A stretch of 64,000 nt of DNA from Brienomyrus brachyistius (Eukaryota; Chordata; Actinopteri; Osteoglossiformes; Mormyridae): positions 24,034,214 through 24,098,213 of the forward strand of contig NC_064541.1 of NCBI RefSeq assembly GCF_023856365.1. Reading direction: 5' to 3'. A program made the position numbers and the translations under genes. The notes under the pieces were generated by a model. That model had not been told where the DNA came from, did not search any database, and was given only the letters and a program-made list of their open reading frames with translations. Below are positions 44,249 through 55,815 of this stretch, one piece after another. Position 1 is the stretch's first letter, and each line of letters starts with the position of its first letter.

Positions 44249-47200
44249 ACACACACACTTGGCTAATTAACCTGATTCTGAGTCTAATGTGAATGAATTA
44301 CTGATGGTGGATCACTGAAAGCAAATTAAACCTGAGTGAATTTAAAAATTCTGAATGTTAACATCAACAGGTACACTTTTCTGAGTTCAGTGAAAACTTG
44401 ATAGCAAGAAAAAAAACAATATATAGATAATTTACTCAACAGCCAGCAATAAAACTTGCCAAATGGGTTGCTGGTTAGCTGTGGCTATCAGCATGTTTCA
44501 GTCTTATCAATTGGCGAGCTGGATTTAATTATGATTGTAAAGGCATATTGTAGTATTGTGCCGAAGAAGTTGTCAGTGTATGTGTGTGTGTTGTTTTTTT
44601 TTTTTTTTTTTTTAGCTGCATAGGAAACGTATGCTAGGAGTTTGAACCGAAAGCCAAACCATAAATCTTTCAGTTATCTTGCTTTATGTGAAGCTTAAAC
44701 CTGCTTCCCTGACAATGACGATAATCACTGGTTAATCACTGTCTGATAACGACACTGGGTTACTTATTTGATGTCGATGATTATAATAATATTGTCATAT
44801 CACGCAAACCTAGTGTACACCCAGTCACATTCTAATAAAGAAATGCACCTGCATGTAATAAATCAATAGAAATATTGCCCTTCCTCAAGTGGTACGACCC
44901 CATTTTGCAGGCATGTATTCATCTCGGAGAAAAGAAGGTGGCCCTTCCTAACATGGTACAATCCTGCATTAAACTAAACTACATTTTGCATTGAATAGCA
45001 ACTGTTAAGAAACGAGGAAGGTGGTGCTGAAAAAGCAAGGAAAAAATAAAAAAAAAGGCACTGGAGGAGGATGCAGTGAAATGCATGAAAACTTCAGGAG
45101 GTGAGAAGTTGTAGTTCGTTAATTTTACAGCATTGCCTTGGGTCACGACTTCCGTAGCAGTAGAACTGATTAAGTGTTTTGCTGCCATTTTCTGAAACTA
45201 GAATAAAATTTTGGCTTGTTTGGGAGTGTCTTAGGTTGCCCCCCCTGTCCCACATCCCATGACTGGTTTGTATCATGTCACGCCCGGTCGTAGGGAAAGA
45301 CAGTCCCACCCTTCCCCTGCTGTCTAATACAGAGGCATTTTATTAGCACAACATGCATGCAGCTACAATGAAAGAGGGAATTCTGCTGGTGTTCTTGTCT
45401 CTCCCTGTATGCTGGTGCTCCACCAGCAGAGATGAAAGACTCAAGTCAAACGGTGCCATTAAAGTCAAGGCTTTGATCAGTACAAACCTGAGCATATCTG
45501 TGAGCCTCTTGAGAGAGGGAAACACAAATGCAGCCTGTCAGATTTATTCTGTGCTGTGTCTTGCCCTGCCACATTTATACCAAGCTGAAATGTGATTCAG
45601 GAATGATCAAAGCAGAGGTTAAGTCTTTAATGGAGATGTCTATTGAACTAATCTTCCTGGCCTTCCTGCCACACTTCTGAATCCTATCCAGATTCTTTGT
45701 CTTATTTTTCATCTGTTTATCTGTCTGTAGATGTGTTACTATCATCACATGTGCTTAGTTAAATTAAATTTAAATACAAGAATTTTAATTTTGTAGAACT
45801 GTGATCATGAAAGATTCTGTAGCCAATGTTTAAGTCATGAAACAGTGCCCTAAAACACAGTGGACCCTAATTGCTTTGTTTACCATTATAATCAAAAAAT
45901 GATAATTGTCTGTTGGAAAATTAATCCTGTTTTATTTTTTATATACTGTGATAATACTTATTAGTGCATTCTTCCTCTTGGCAGTTTTTGGTGATGCAGT
46001 TTGTTCTGCCTAAGGGTTCAAGCAGAGTGCCGTGATATCTGTTCATTTGATCTCTGTCTGTTAGATTTTATAGAGTCAATTGAATGTGATGCAGTACTTG
46101 ACAAGATTACACTCTTGGTAAGAAAGGAAAAAGAGGGGAACCTTTAAAAGAGATATAAGTACTAGTCACCTCATAGTAGGGGATTCAAACACTGCCCAAG
46201 TCTAATAAAGAAACCTGCAGGCCGCAGTGCAGATGGGGTTCTGCAGCTGAAGGCTGTACTTCCAGGGAATGATCAGTCATCATGTAGGTTATGCTGCAGG
46301 TTGGGTGCCTGTAGGTCGTGTGTTCCCAAAGGTTTGTAGGAAGGCCCCGCCTTCTTCAAATAATCTGTGCAGTCAAACATGTGCAGTTAAACATGTAATA
46401 TTATTATTATTATTTATTATTATTATTATTATTATTTATTTTTATTATTATTTTATTATTATTATTATTATTAACAACAATAACAACAACAACAACAACA
46501 TGTAATGTAATAATAAATTATGTCTGCATTTATTTATATGCTCTGGAGCTGGTTCAGTCCCTTGACTGAAATGTAACAAAAATATAACAGAAAAGTTTTT
46601 CTTTTTTTTTTAAACATGAAAGTTAATTACCTCGAGTGGTATTAAATTATAATTACAGTTTTAAAAGTAAAGCAGTTTTGTATTGTAATATGGGAAGTGG
46701 TGACATCCCAGCAGGCATGCAAGTACACACTAAACAGTGAGGTTTATTACTGCTACCACTGATCATTAGAGTATTTATCTGCATATGAAAATTGAAAACA
46801 CCAAGCAAGTTAAGGGGTCTTCCCAAAACATTTGAAGTATCATCTAATATTTATTGCATTTATTTCACTCCATACTCTCTCTCACAAACACAAGCAGATG
46901 CAAAAAAAAAACATACTCACACACAGAGCATAGCATTAGTAATGTGCATGCACACACAATATACATGCTCACAAACAGGACAAAAATTCTTTGTGAATCC
47001 CACTACAAACACATACACAAAGAGCCTCATACATATGTCAACATACTCATTTCAACATGTCAGTTGACAGTCCTGCAAGAGAGAGCTGGGGCTGTCACTT
47101 CCTGGCTCACATGTAGGGTCAATGCATGAGTAACCATACTTTTATTAGAATGTGGACAATATGGAGGCGGCTCTATTGTATAGTGCTCAGAGCACAAAAA

Positions 47201-47916
47201 TATTCATAAATGAAATTACTTGCAGATCCAAAATCGACACCTGGACTGATAGTGACCAAAGCACATGGTTTAGCTCATAGGTGGGCTGGACAAGCACAGT
47301 GGTATGCAGGGCAACTTGCATGATACCAGTAATGATCAAAATTTATTTATAGAATTCACTGTAGATTCCCCAAAGACTTTAATTCAAAGTCACTATTTGA
47401 ACCTATTGCATACTGTGCACAAGTAAACCCATCTAGAAATGCATAGAGTAGTTCGGTGAGATGATTCAGGTTACCTTAATTCTTTGTCGGACAGATTTTG
47501 GATTTCTACATCATTGACCGTAATGTTATATAACCTATATAATTACATTTATCTTGTATTGTTCTGTTATCGTAATATTGCTTTTATCTGCCATTGTGTT
47601 CTCTCTGACTGAACTTGTAAAGGTTTCAAGGACATGATTACTGGCAAGTTCATTTTCCCCCTTCCTAGTCTGTGTCACGCTAAGACACGTGTATTACTCT
47701 TCTCTGCTCAATTACTTTCCAAAGTCCTTCTTTCTTTTCTTAATATTTCACTTCTATAGCCTCTTTCTGGTTTTAATTTTTAAATATAGCTCAGTTTGCA
47801 CTGTGAAATTATCATATTGAATTTTCCATTGTACACTTCTACATTACTGTTGTATCAAGAAAAAACTATGCAGGCAAATTTTTATATTGTTTTATTTGAA
47901 ATGATTTAAATAATCA
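44249..47916. other. No recognised gene (3.7 kb); simple repeats
   Basis: Simple repeats: a poly(T) run at about 44592-44613 and an (ATT)n / (AAC)n compound repeat at 46399-46500. At 45278 a TGTCACGCCCGG stretch looks like an LTR end (fish Gypsy LTRs often end CGGGCGTGACA on the other strand), but no partner end was found. Open frames at 45353-45595 and 46792-47067 have no domain; the first looks signal-peptide-like (CVFLSLPVCWCS-type) but has no other support. Confidence 0.4.
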
Positions 47917-49386
47917 AGGTCATTGATGGGAAAAGTACTGTATGTGCATATATTTAGTAAGTAGTAGAACCTTGTTTTCACAAACACTTACTGCATATAT
48001 ATTGGACCTCTTCTCTGTAAAATACTGATTCAGTGTAGATTTCTGTGTGTTTTAGGGATGCCTTGCTTGGATGACCTGCCTTAGGTCTCATCATAGCATT
48101 TCAATGGGATTGAGGTCCTGACTTTATAGCCATTACAAGACACAGACTCTGTCGTTCAAGCCATTCTTTTGCTGATTCACTCCTGTGTTTTGGATGATTT
48201 TCATGCTGCATGACCCACATTTTTTTAAAGAAAAAAGAGATCACAGACAGACCCATGACATTCTGCTGTAGAATTTCCTGATACAACATTGGTCCCTCCT
48301 CTGCAAGGCATCCAGGCCCTTAATCAGCAAGATGGCCTTACACTATTGTATTCCACACCACGCTTCACAGTTGGAATGAGATTCTTGTGTTGATATGCAG
48401 TGTTTTCTTTTTCTGCAAATGTAACACTGTGAACATTTTCCAAAAAAGTATTTTGTGTCATCTGTCCACAGAACATTGCTCCACAAGTGCCATGGAATTT
48501 TCAGGTGGTGTTTAGCAAACTTGAGATGGGCCACAATGTTTTTTGGAAATTTATGGTAACCTACCCGAAAACAGCACACTTGTACTTTTCTTATGGAGGA
48601 CTCGGGAACAAAGATATTCACAACTTGAAGAGATGCTTGGCGATCCTCAGCTGTCACCCTAGGGCTGTTTGTCATTTGTTTGAGGATTTACTGACATGCT
48701 CCTGCACTGATCTTTGCAGGAAGCCAACTCCTAGGGAGAGTAACAACAGTGCTGAATCCTTCCCTTTGTAAACCGAATGCCTGAATGTGGAATGACAGAG
48801 GCCCAAGTCTTTAAAAATACTTTTCTAAACCTTTGCAGCATTATGGCCTTCAACAGCCTTCTCAGTTTTTTTGGAAGTTCCTTAGAATTCATGATTCAAG
48901 TGCAACAAAATTGCAATTGCATCAGCCTCAAATGGTGGATTATATTTAAAACTACACATTTATACAAATAATAAGTAAGACAGAACTATAAGAAATATAG
49001 TAATAAATTTAATTTGCAGGCAATATAAACTATAAATACTATAAATATAAATACATTACTATAAATACTATAAATATACACTATTTTTTATATCAGGGTA
49101 CAAAAAAAAACCAGCAAGCAGTGGGGCAAGACTGGGGTTTGCAAATATGTCAGGAGCAGCCTACAGTGTTTTGGGAAAAGCCCATAATTTACATATATTC
49201 CAATAGTAGCTGCACATACGTCTGTCAGACAGAAGATATCGCACTAGTATAGAATTCTGTTGCGAATAGTAGGTGCATTTTTTTTCTTTTATTATTGCAG
49301 GGCAAGTCAGGCCAACAGGTGAATTGATTGAAACACCTGAATCCATCTTCATTTTCGGATACTTTTCCCATCAATAACCTTGATGA
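47917..49386 (-). mobile_element. Tc1/mariner-type element bounded by TIRs, decayed
   Basis: The ends are inverted: TCAAGGTCATTGATGGGAAA at 47917-47936 and the reverse complement of TCAAGGTTATTGATGGGAAA near 49365-49386. The minus strand codes for a degraded DDE transposase: the best piece (48675-48343) contains HLKFAKHHLKIPWHLWSNVL, then WTDDTKYFFG (first Asp). This is followed by shifted text for the GGVW-type and LQQDND-type blocks down to about 48100. The N-terminal half (48680-49000) is badly scrambled. Length about 1.47 kb, normal for the family. Confidence 0.75.
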
Positions 49387-50324
49387 CTGAAACAATAAAT
49401 AAAAATATGGACATTTGAAATGCTCTGATTTTGTTTGATGAAAACTTTATTATAATGATTTAAACGGAGATTTATCAATAAATGCAGATAATGCCAAAGG
49501 TTTCACACATTTTTTCTCAAACATCAAAGACTTTCTGGAAATCTAAGTGGTCACATCGTAGGCCTTTTTGTGATCATTTTCTCTTGTAGCTTCCTCAACT
49601 CAAGTAAATTAGTTAAACAGGATCTGCCACTCCAAAATCCATGTTGGCTATCCCTCAGAATGTTATTTGAATCCAGGTATTCTACGTACCATTTTCCCTT
49701 GGATCATAGCTTCCATTACCTTTCTAGTTATGCAAGTTAAACTGATTGGCCTATAGTTTGCTGGATTATTTCTATCCCCTTTTTTGAATATGGGCGTTAT
49801 ATTAGCATGCTTCCAATCAGAAGGTACCACACCAGCAGTTAACAATTTCTGGAATAGTAAAGTTAAAGGTTGGCTAATAATGTCCCTCATCTCTTAAACT
49901 ATATGCCATCAGGCCCCTGTGATTTATTTATTTTGAGCCTAACTAGGCTTAGTAGCACATCAGCCTCAATTATACATATATTGGTCATAGACGACGCTGT
50001 ATTCATACTAAATGGTGGTAAATTACTTGTGTTCTCTATTGTGAACACCTGTGTAAAATAATCATTAAACTCATTTACCATATCAATTTTATTTTCAATT
50101 ATAAAGCCCTTACTATCCTGCAAATTAGTAATTTCAGCTTTTAGAGCTCTTTTGGAGTTAAAATATTGGAAGAAACTTTTATTGTTATCCTTAGCCTCCA
50201 ATGCAATCTTTTTCTATATTCCTCTTGGAGAGTCTAATGTTATTTTTTTAACTCAACCTGTAGGCTTATATACTCCTACTTTATTTTGAAATCATTAGTT
50301 AATTTCCATTTGTGTAACAGAGCC

Positions 50325-50680
50325 GGGGCGGCATGGTGGTGCAGTGGTTAGCACTGTTGCCTCACACCTCTGGGACCCAGGTTCGAATCTCCGCCTGGGT
50401 CACATGTGTGTGGAGTTTGCATGTTCTCCCCATGTCGTCGTGGGGTTTCCTCCGGGTACTCCGGTTTCCCCCCACAGTCTAAAAACATGCTGAGTCTAAT
50501 TGGACTTGCTAAATTGCCCGTAGGAATGCATGTGAGAGTGCATGGTGTGTGAGTGTGCCCTGCGATGGGCTGGCCCCCCGTCCTGGGTTGTTCCCAGCCT
50601 CGTGCCCATTGCTTCCGGGATAGGCTCCGGACCTCCCGCGACCCAGTAGGATAAGCGGTTTGGAAAATGGATGGATGGAT
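50325..50680 (+). repeat. RTE-tailed SINE, full-length reference copy (356 bp)
   Basis: The head GCATGGTGGTGCAGTGGTTA (A-box region, 50331-50350) and GGTTCGAATCTC (B-box, about 50381-50392) are tRNA-like. The body contains GGTTTCCTCCGGGTACTCCG and CCTGCGATGGGCTGGC. The tail is CTCCCGCGACCC, GGATAAGCGGTTTGG and (ATGG)n. It is flanked by perfect 12-bp repeats TGTAACAGAGCC (50313-50324 and 50680-50691, the last base shared with the tail). It interrupts the antisense CR1-like LINE; the sister LINE at 19080 shows the empty site. Confidence 0.9.
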
Positions 50681-51670
50681 GTAACAGAGCCCTTTCCCTC
50701 CTGACTTTATTCTTAATTTCATTAGTAAACCACCTTGGTCGTAGTTTCCTAGATTTAGTTTTACTGGAAACAGGTATGAAATCCTCTTGCACTTGCAACA
50801 ATGAGCTTTTAAAAAATCCCCATGCCTCTTCAACCGTTTTGCTATTTAACTCCATCCAGTTCACAGTTTCTAGTTTTAGTCTCATAACAAGTTAGGCTTC
50901 CTAACATTGTATACTTTTGTTTTGGACTGTGCTCTTCAGACACTACAATTAACCTCAAATTTAACCAGGTTATGATTACTACTGCCCAGTGGTTCTAAAA
51001 CCTCTAATTTTCCAATCCTATCCTGGTTATTAGAGAAAACAAGACCAAGAAGGGCTTCTCACCTGGTAGGGGTATTAACCAACTGAATAAAAAAAAACAA
51101 TCCTGTACTAATTCCACCATTTCAAGTTCATTTACAGAAGAGCCAGAGACTGTCTCACTATATCCCAGGTAAATTAAGAATCATCCACAACCACCACATC
51201 AGTTTTATTATTCATAATCCTGATATTGTCATATAACATTCTGTATTCCTCTGCAGCTACATTAGGTGTTCTATAACAAACACAGACAATTAGGCCATTT
51301 GAGTTTTTAGCATCTAGTTTTATCCATACAACTTCTATACTTTTATTTTTATCAATGAGCTCCCTTGCCTGCAAGTTCTCTTTTACTTATACTGCAACAC
51401 CACCTCCCATCTTGCCTATCCGGTCTCTCCGGAACAACGTGTAACCATCCATATTGTATTCTTATCAATCATTGTCACTCATCCATGTTTCTGTAATTCC
51501 TGTAATGTCGTAAGAGTTTGATGAAATTAAGGCCTCTAAATCATGAATTTGTTAAAGCGCTCCTAGCGGTACGGTAGGCCTTTTACAATACCCACTTTTA
51601 ATATTAATTGGGGCTTTCCGTCTCTCCCCACCTATATTCTACCCTCCCTGATCCCCCAGTCCCTAGTTTA

Positions 51671-52087
51671 CCCCTCTGGGGTCGAGTGTGTCGTCGGTGC
51701 CGCAGCATACTTTTCGCGTCTATTTCAGTGTATATCTCTCTGAAATATTCATGTAGAATCATGAAAAAAATGACTAAATCCGTAATCTGTCTTTTAAAAA
51801 CGTCAATTGTTCGGAAGTATTAAAGTTTTAAAAATTTTAAAACTGTGCTTTTATAATATTTCTGTAAGTGTTCCAAAGTGCATTTTGCAATGTCTATACT
51901 TTGATGTAAAATTACAAACTTCACATAAATCTGACACATTTACAAAGTAAGATTAAGATGAGTTTAATGCCAAATCAAATATATAAGAAAATTTATTTGC
52001 CATGAATTAAGTTTATGATATTGAGTGAAATTTGTGACCATACCCCAGTCAGTGAAAGTGTGTTCCCTAGCCCTAGACCACAGAGGG
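51671..52087 (-). mobile_element. TTAA-targeting MITE, copy 4 (417 bp, short form)
   Basis: The right border is TTAA (52088-52091), next to CCACAGAGGG. The left end is CCCCTCTGGGGTCGAGTG, next to a decayed TTTA (51667-51670). The interior matches copies 1-3 at GCAATGTCTATACTTTGATG, GACACATTTACAAAG and GAGTGAAATTTGTGACCATA, but lacks about 400 bp of the middle. It sits between ORF1 and the endonuclease of the CR1-like LINE. Confidence 0.85.
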
Positions 52088-52094
52088 TTAAACA

Positions 52095-52792
52095 TTAATT
52101 GACTACTCTACACATACACCTCCCCAATACACTGCTTCCCCTCTGGTTCAGATGCAACCCGTCCAGCTTGAACAGGTCCCACCTGTTCCAGAAGGTCTTC
52201 CAGTGCCCCATAAACCTAAATCCCTCTTTCCTACACAACCATTTTAGCCACGCGTTTAATCTCCTTATCTCAGCTAACTTAGCCTGGCTTGCACATGGCA
52301 CGGCAAGTATTCCAGAGAATACCACCGTGGATGTTCTGCTTCTAAGCTTATCCAGGACTTCTATAAATTTATCCTGCAGAACAGCCCTCCTACCGTAGGT
52401 GTCAACATACACCATGACCACTGGATCCACCCCGGCTGGGGTAAAAAGCCTGTCCACATGATTCCATTGGAGCCTGTCCATTAAGGTCATGCATGTTTCC
52501 TAAATTTTAAGATGGAATACCCATTCGGTTGCCTCTGAATGAATTACTCTTAGGTAACTGTGCATTCTGAGAAGCCTAAAAACTACTGTTCTATTGAGTT
52601 TTTTTTTCTTCCAATTGTATCAGTCCTGTTAGCTTTAAGTCTAGCTGGTTTCCTCTGGCCTCTCTCATTAACAATGAGTTTTTGGCAAAGTATTTCTGAG
52701 ATAACGGCACTACAACACTTGGCACTAACAATCATTCCTCCCTTAACATCACTTATAACATTCGTCTTAACCATTTTAATGTTTAGCTGCAC
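52095..52792 (-). pseudogene. LINE ORF1 with SGNH/GDSL-esterase-type domain
   Basis: The first piece (52792-52583) starts near MVKTNVISDVKGGMIVSAK and stops after KKNSIEQ. The second (52490-52095, 131 residues) has VVMVYVDTYGR, where esterases of this type have the block III GTND region, then TVVFSGILAVP, LNAWLKWLCRKEGFRF, and FKLDGLHLNQRG, whose D-x-x-H is the catalytic block V pair. Such esterase ORF1 proteins occur in CR1/L2 LINEs and bind the RNA particle or lipids; the exact role is unsettled. The block I Ser was not identified, and a stop separates the parts. Confidence 0.7.
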
Positions 52793-52820
52793 AGTAACTT
52801 AACCAACTCACTCTATCTCC

Positions 52821-54366
52821 ATGCTGTATATATTTTTTGCAGCCACATGATTGGTGGCTTAGTAAAGTGGCTGCTGAGTGTGGACGACCCCATCCTGTTA
52901 GTCCTGGTGTGCAGTGTGATTTGAATTATCAGAAAATAATTTGCCGACACTTCATAGTGGGCCCTTTGTAGTGCTTGTGGGCCAGGTGTCAAGCATGAGG
53001 ATAAACGCGCTGAGTACCGTAGTTTGGAATGGGTCTACTTGTATTGTAGTCTGTATGGTGCACTTTGGTAGTACTCTGTCTCAATTTCCATTTCATAGGA
53101 TATATTGTTAAAAAACAAAGAATATGAAGAATTTAGATTATTAGCTGAATACCAATGCAATCCAATAAGACGGTGCTGATGAATAATTTACTGATGAGTA
53201 ATGTTTAATTTTTTTCCAATGCATGGACAGTTTTGATATGTTTTATTTCACATTTCTGGGTAAATTCAGTCATATTTCAAATTCAACAGACAAGATGCTG
53301 CTTCAGTAATGTGTTAGAGGCCATTCACCCTGAACTGCAGAAAAAGCATGTTTGCAAATGTCTCAGCACAAACCTCGTTGAGAGTGATTGGGGAAATGGC
53401 AGAAATGATGATGATTATGATGACATTACAAGATGTGACACATTATGGGCAAAATGTGAAAAGTCTCAGGAATAAGTGGCAGCCCTCCCTTGAAAGGCTC
53501 ATCTGTCAACCATATCTGTGTATCCATATCAGTCCATACCAGTGCATTTCCCTCTTTCAGACTCAGTTTCTTACTGTCATTCATCCTTCTCCCATTTTCC
53601 ATGTTTGACTTCTCTCATTTTTTCACTATCTTCTTCTGTCCTTAACCATGCAGCCTGTGCCCATGCCTGGGTTTCCATCCTTGCCATCTGCCAACAAACT
53701 TGCGGAGGCTAGGTTAATAGGCATAGAGCAGAAGGCATGCCCTAGCAAACCCTGTAGGGCATAGGTCAGGCTGTGCCAGGGCCTTGGTAATGCCTACTCC
53801 CTTGGGCATATGTTGCCCTGCCTTTATCTAGAGCCTGGCAGCAAGGCGACCCACTCCTGTTTGCTCAGACATCGATACCAACACAATCATAGGGAACAGT
53901 TATAACTCAATAGAGGCAATTTTATTCCATTGGGAATGACTTACCAAAATATATGATAAGGTATAAATGCCTATGTAAATTTAGGGTTAACAGTTTATAT
54001 AAAATATACAGGGCCCTATTTTCCACCGGCGCAAACATGACGCAAAGTGGTTTTGCTAGTTTCGTACCAGCGCATTGCTCATTTTCACACCATAAGTGCA
54101 CATCTTCAAAAGACCATATGAATTTGCGTACACTTTGTGTTCGTATGGTTTTTAAATGAGACATAGCCTGCTACATAGTCAGCACATTGCTATTTTAATG
54201 CATGGAAATGACATTGCGCATTGAGCAACAAAAGCCATGTCTAAAGTTAGTGGCACATTGTTGAATGGTATTTAAGTGGCACATTTTAGAAATGTGCAGT
54301 GTATGATGCTCCTTATGGACATAGTATGTTCTCGAGGTCCACTAATGGTTTATTTTATTTTATTTA
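52821..54366. other. No recognised gene (1.5 kb)
   Basis: AT-rich with no domain-bearing frame. At 54009-54060 the segment GGGCCCTATTTTCCACCGGC resembles one end of a common fish MITE, but the other end is not visible. Confidence 0.4.
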
Positions 54367-54374
54367 TATGTGGT

Positions 54375-54444
54375 CCTGCTTCCAGGATAGGCTCCGGACC
54401 CCCCGTGACCCAGTAGCATAAGCGGTTTGGAAAATGGATGGATC
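54375..54444 (+). repeat. 5'-truncated SINE copy (70 bp) with TSD
   Basis: Only the last 70 bases of the SINE: GGATAGGCTCCGGACC, then CCCCCGTGACCC, CATAAGCGGTTTGG and ATGGATGG. The flanks are TATGTGGT at 54367-54374 and 54445-54452. The second 5'-truncated copy with a target duplication in the window. Confidence 0.85.
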
Positions 54445-54639
54445 TATGTGGTGCGTTCATGTAATCATACTGTGCAATGAAACACCATAGGCAGGAAAAA
54501 ATAAGTATAAACTGTACAATTAAAAAAGTTAATTGTCAGAATTAAGCATATGCTGCAATTGAAAGGACATTTCAAGTGATCTCTGGGTGAAAATGCCTTG
54601 TTGATGGCCGAGAATGACCAGACTGGTTCAAGCTGGACT

Positions 54640-55250
54640 CTCCTTTATATTACCATCTCTAATTTACCCCTGACGGAGGAGTCCGCCAGATTCGACTCGG
54701 CCGACGGGGCGATCCGCGGGCCTGCTCCGCAGGGTTTGTCTCAGAGGTACGGAAATCGCCACCATTTAAGACAATGTCAGCCTCTGATTATTCGGGTCCC
54801 TCGACCTATATAATTACCCAAAGGCTCATTATCCGCCAACACTGAGCTTGTGGGTGCCTTGGAGATTAAGCCGATGTTCACCCAAACCACACGTACGTCC
54901 ACCTCAGGGGCTCAGCCGGGGGCAGCCCATATCATAACTTGTGCCAACCTCAGCAGCAGTGAAGGCGCACGTTTCGTAGCGGTACTTTGTACGAGGCTCA
55001 CTTTGGGCTCATCTCAGGAACTCCGCCGATGCTACCCGGTATCTACCTTGTGAACGTCTCAGGGACTGTGCCCGGTGCCTAGGAACATAGTTTGTACGTT
55101 CCTCAGGGGGTAGACCAGTACCTTTCATCAGCTTGGGTTGACCTCAGAGGTTACGTCAGCCCGTAACAGCTTGTGCGAACTCCAGAGGTGTAGTTTTGGT
55201 ATCCACCTAACTTAACCTGGGCAGTCGAGTTTGGGACCCGGATAAAGGGG
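54640..55250 (-). repeat. GC-rich degenerate tandem repeat, about 40-47 bp unit
   Basis: On the minus strand a core like CCTCTGAGGTNNNCNCAAG recurs about seven to nine times between 55210 and 54730 (for example ACCTCTGGAGTTCGCACAAG, ACCTCTGAGGTCAACCCAAG, CCCCTGAGGAACGTACAAAC). The units are well diverged. Composition is clearly more GC-rich than the flanks. No protein domain. It could be the leader or untranslated region of an LTR element whose LTR lies at 55267-55815, or an independent minisatellite. Confidence 0.55.
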
Positions 55251-55266
55251 ATTTAACCCAGAGGCT

Positions 55267-55815
55267 GCAAGATAGTATTCACCACTTTGGTCCTAATCAG
55301 GATAGAAATCTAATCTGTAAACTTTCTAACGATGTTAGCAAATCAGACAGTCATAAAGTAATCAAAACAACATTTATTAAACATACTACAATATACAATC
55401 ATTGACATGTGGCCACATACTTGTAAATACATTTGGACAAATACAATATTAAACAATCACATTCCTCAGCTGAGAGCACAAAGTTCTGCGGAAAGTATCT
55501 GACTACAGGTGGACTTTCGCTCAGTTCTCTGTGGGAGCTCTGTGATTACAGAGTGACTCCCCGACTTCTTCTGAGGCCCTTCCTTAAGTATTCAACCCAG
55601 GTGATGGCATGCCTCTGAAGACTGACCTTGGTTCTCAGGTCCCCAGCCAATCCGATTAGTTTAGGGGCGGTCGTAATTCTCTTGCTCTACCATGTGAGAG
55701 GCTCTCTCATTTTGGTGGGTTTAGCTGAATTTTGTATATTTCTCTTAGGGAAAGTTATTCTGCCTTATCTGAGAGTATGATACTTGCTGTCTCATACCCA
55801 TTAAAAGACCAAACA
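55267..55815 (-). other. LTR-like segment, unassigned
   Basis: The minus strand begins TGTTTGGTC near 55815, has a TATA-like AATACTTAAGG at about 55592-55582, a polyadenylation-type TTTAATAAATGTTG about 215 bp further on (near 55378), and a TTGCA stretch near 55267 as a possible CA end. This order mimics U3-R-U5. No primer-binding site matching a common tRNA end follows, and no second copy is present, so this is a candidate only. Confidence 0.35.

Larger units (their letters stand above)
49527..52820 (-). mobile_element. CR1/Rex1-like LINE with ORF1, 3'-truncated, twice interrupted
   Basis: The same family as 18.9-20.9 kb, but this copy keeps the 5' part: ORF1 pieces (52792-52490 and below), an endonuclease region (about 51560-51174, with a QARELIDKNKSIEVVWIKLD segment and a degraded TETW block), pre-RT (50885-49899), and RT up to the A block near 49560 (a segment equivalent to YLDFQKAFDV). 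Homology ends abruptly at about 49527, so the RT catalytic FADD block, the C-terminus and the 3' UTR are missing. It contains a SINE (50325-50680) and a TTAA MITE (51671-52087). Confidence 0.85.

Noticed and set aside
46269..46505. Open frame rich in Ile and Asn
   Set aside because: It is the translation of the (ATT)n/(AAC)n simple repeat.
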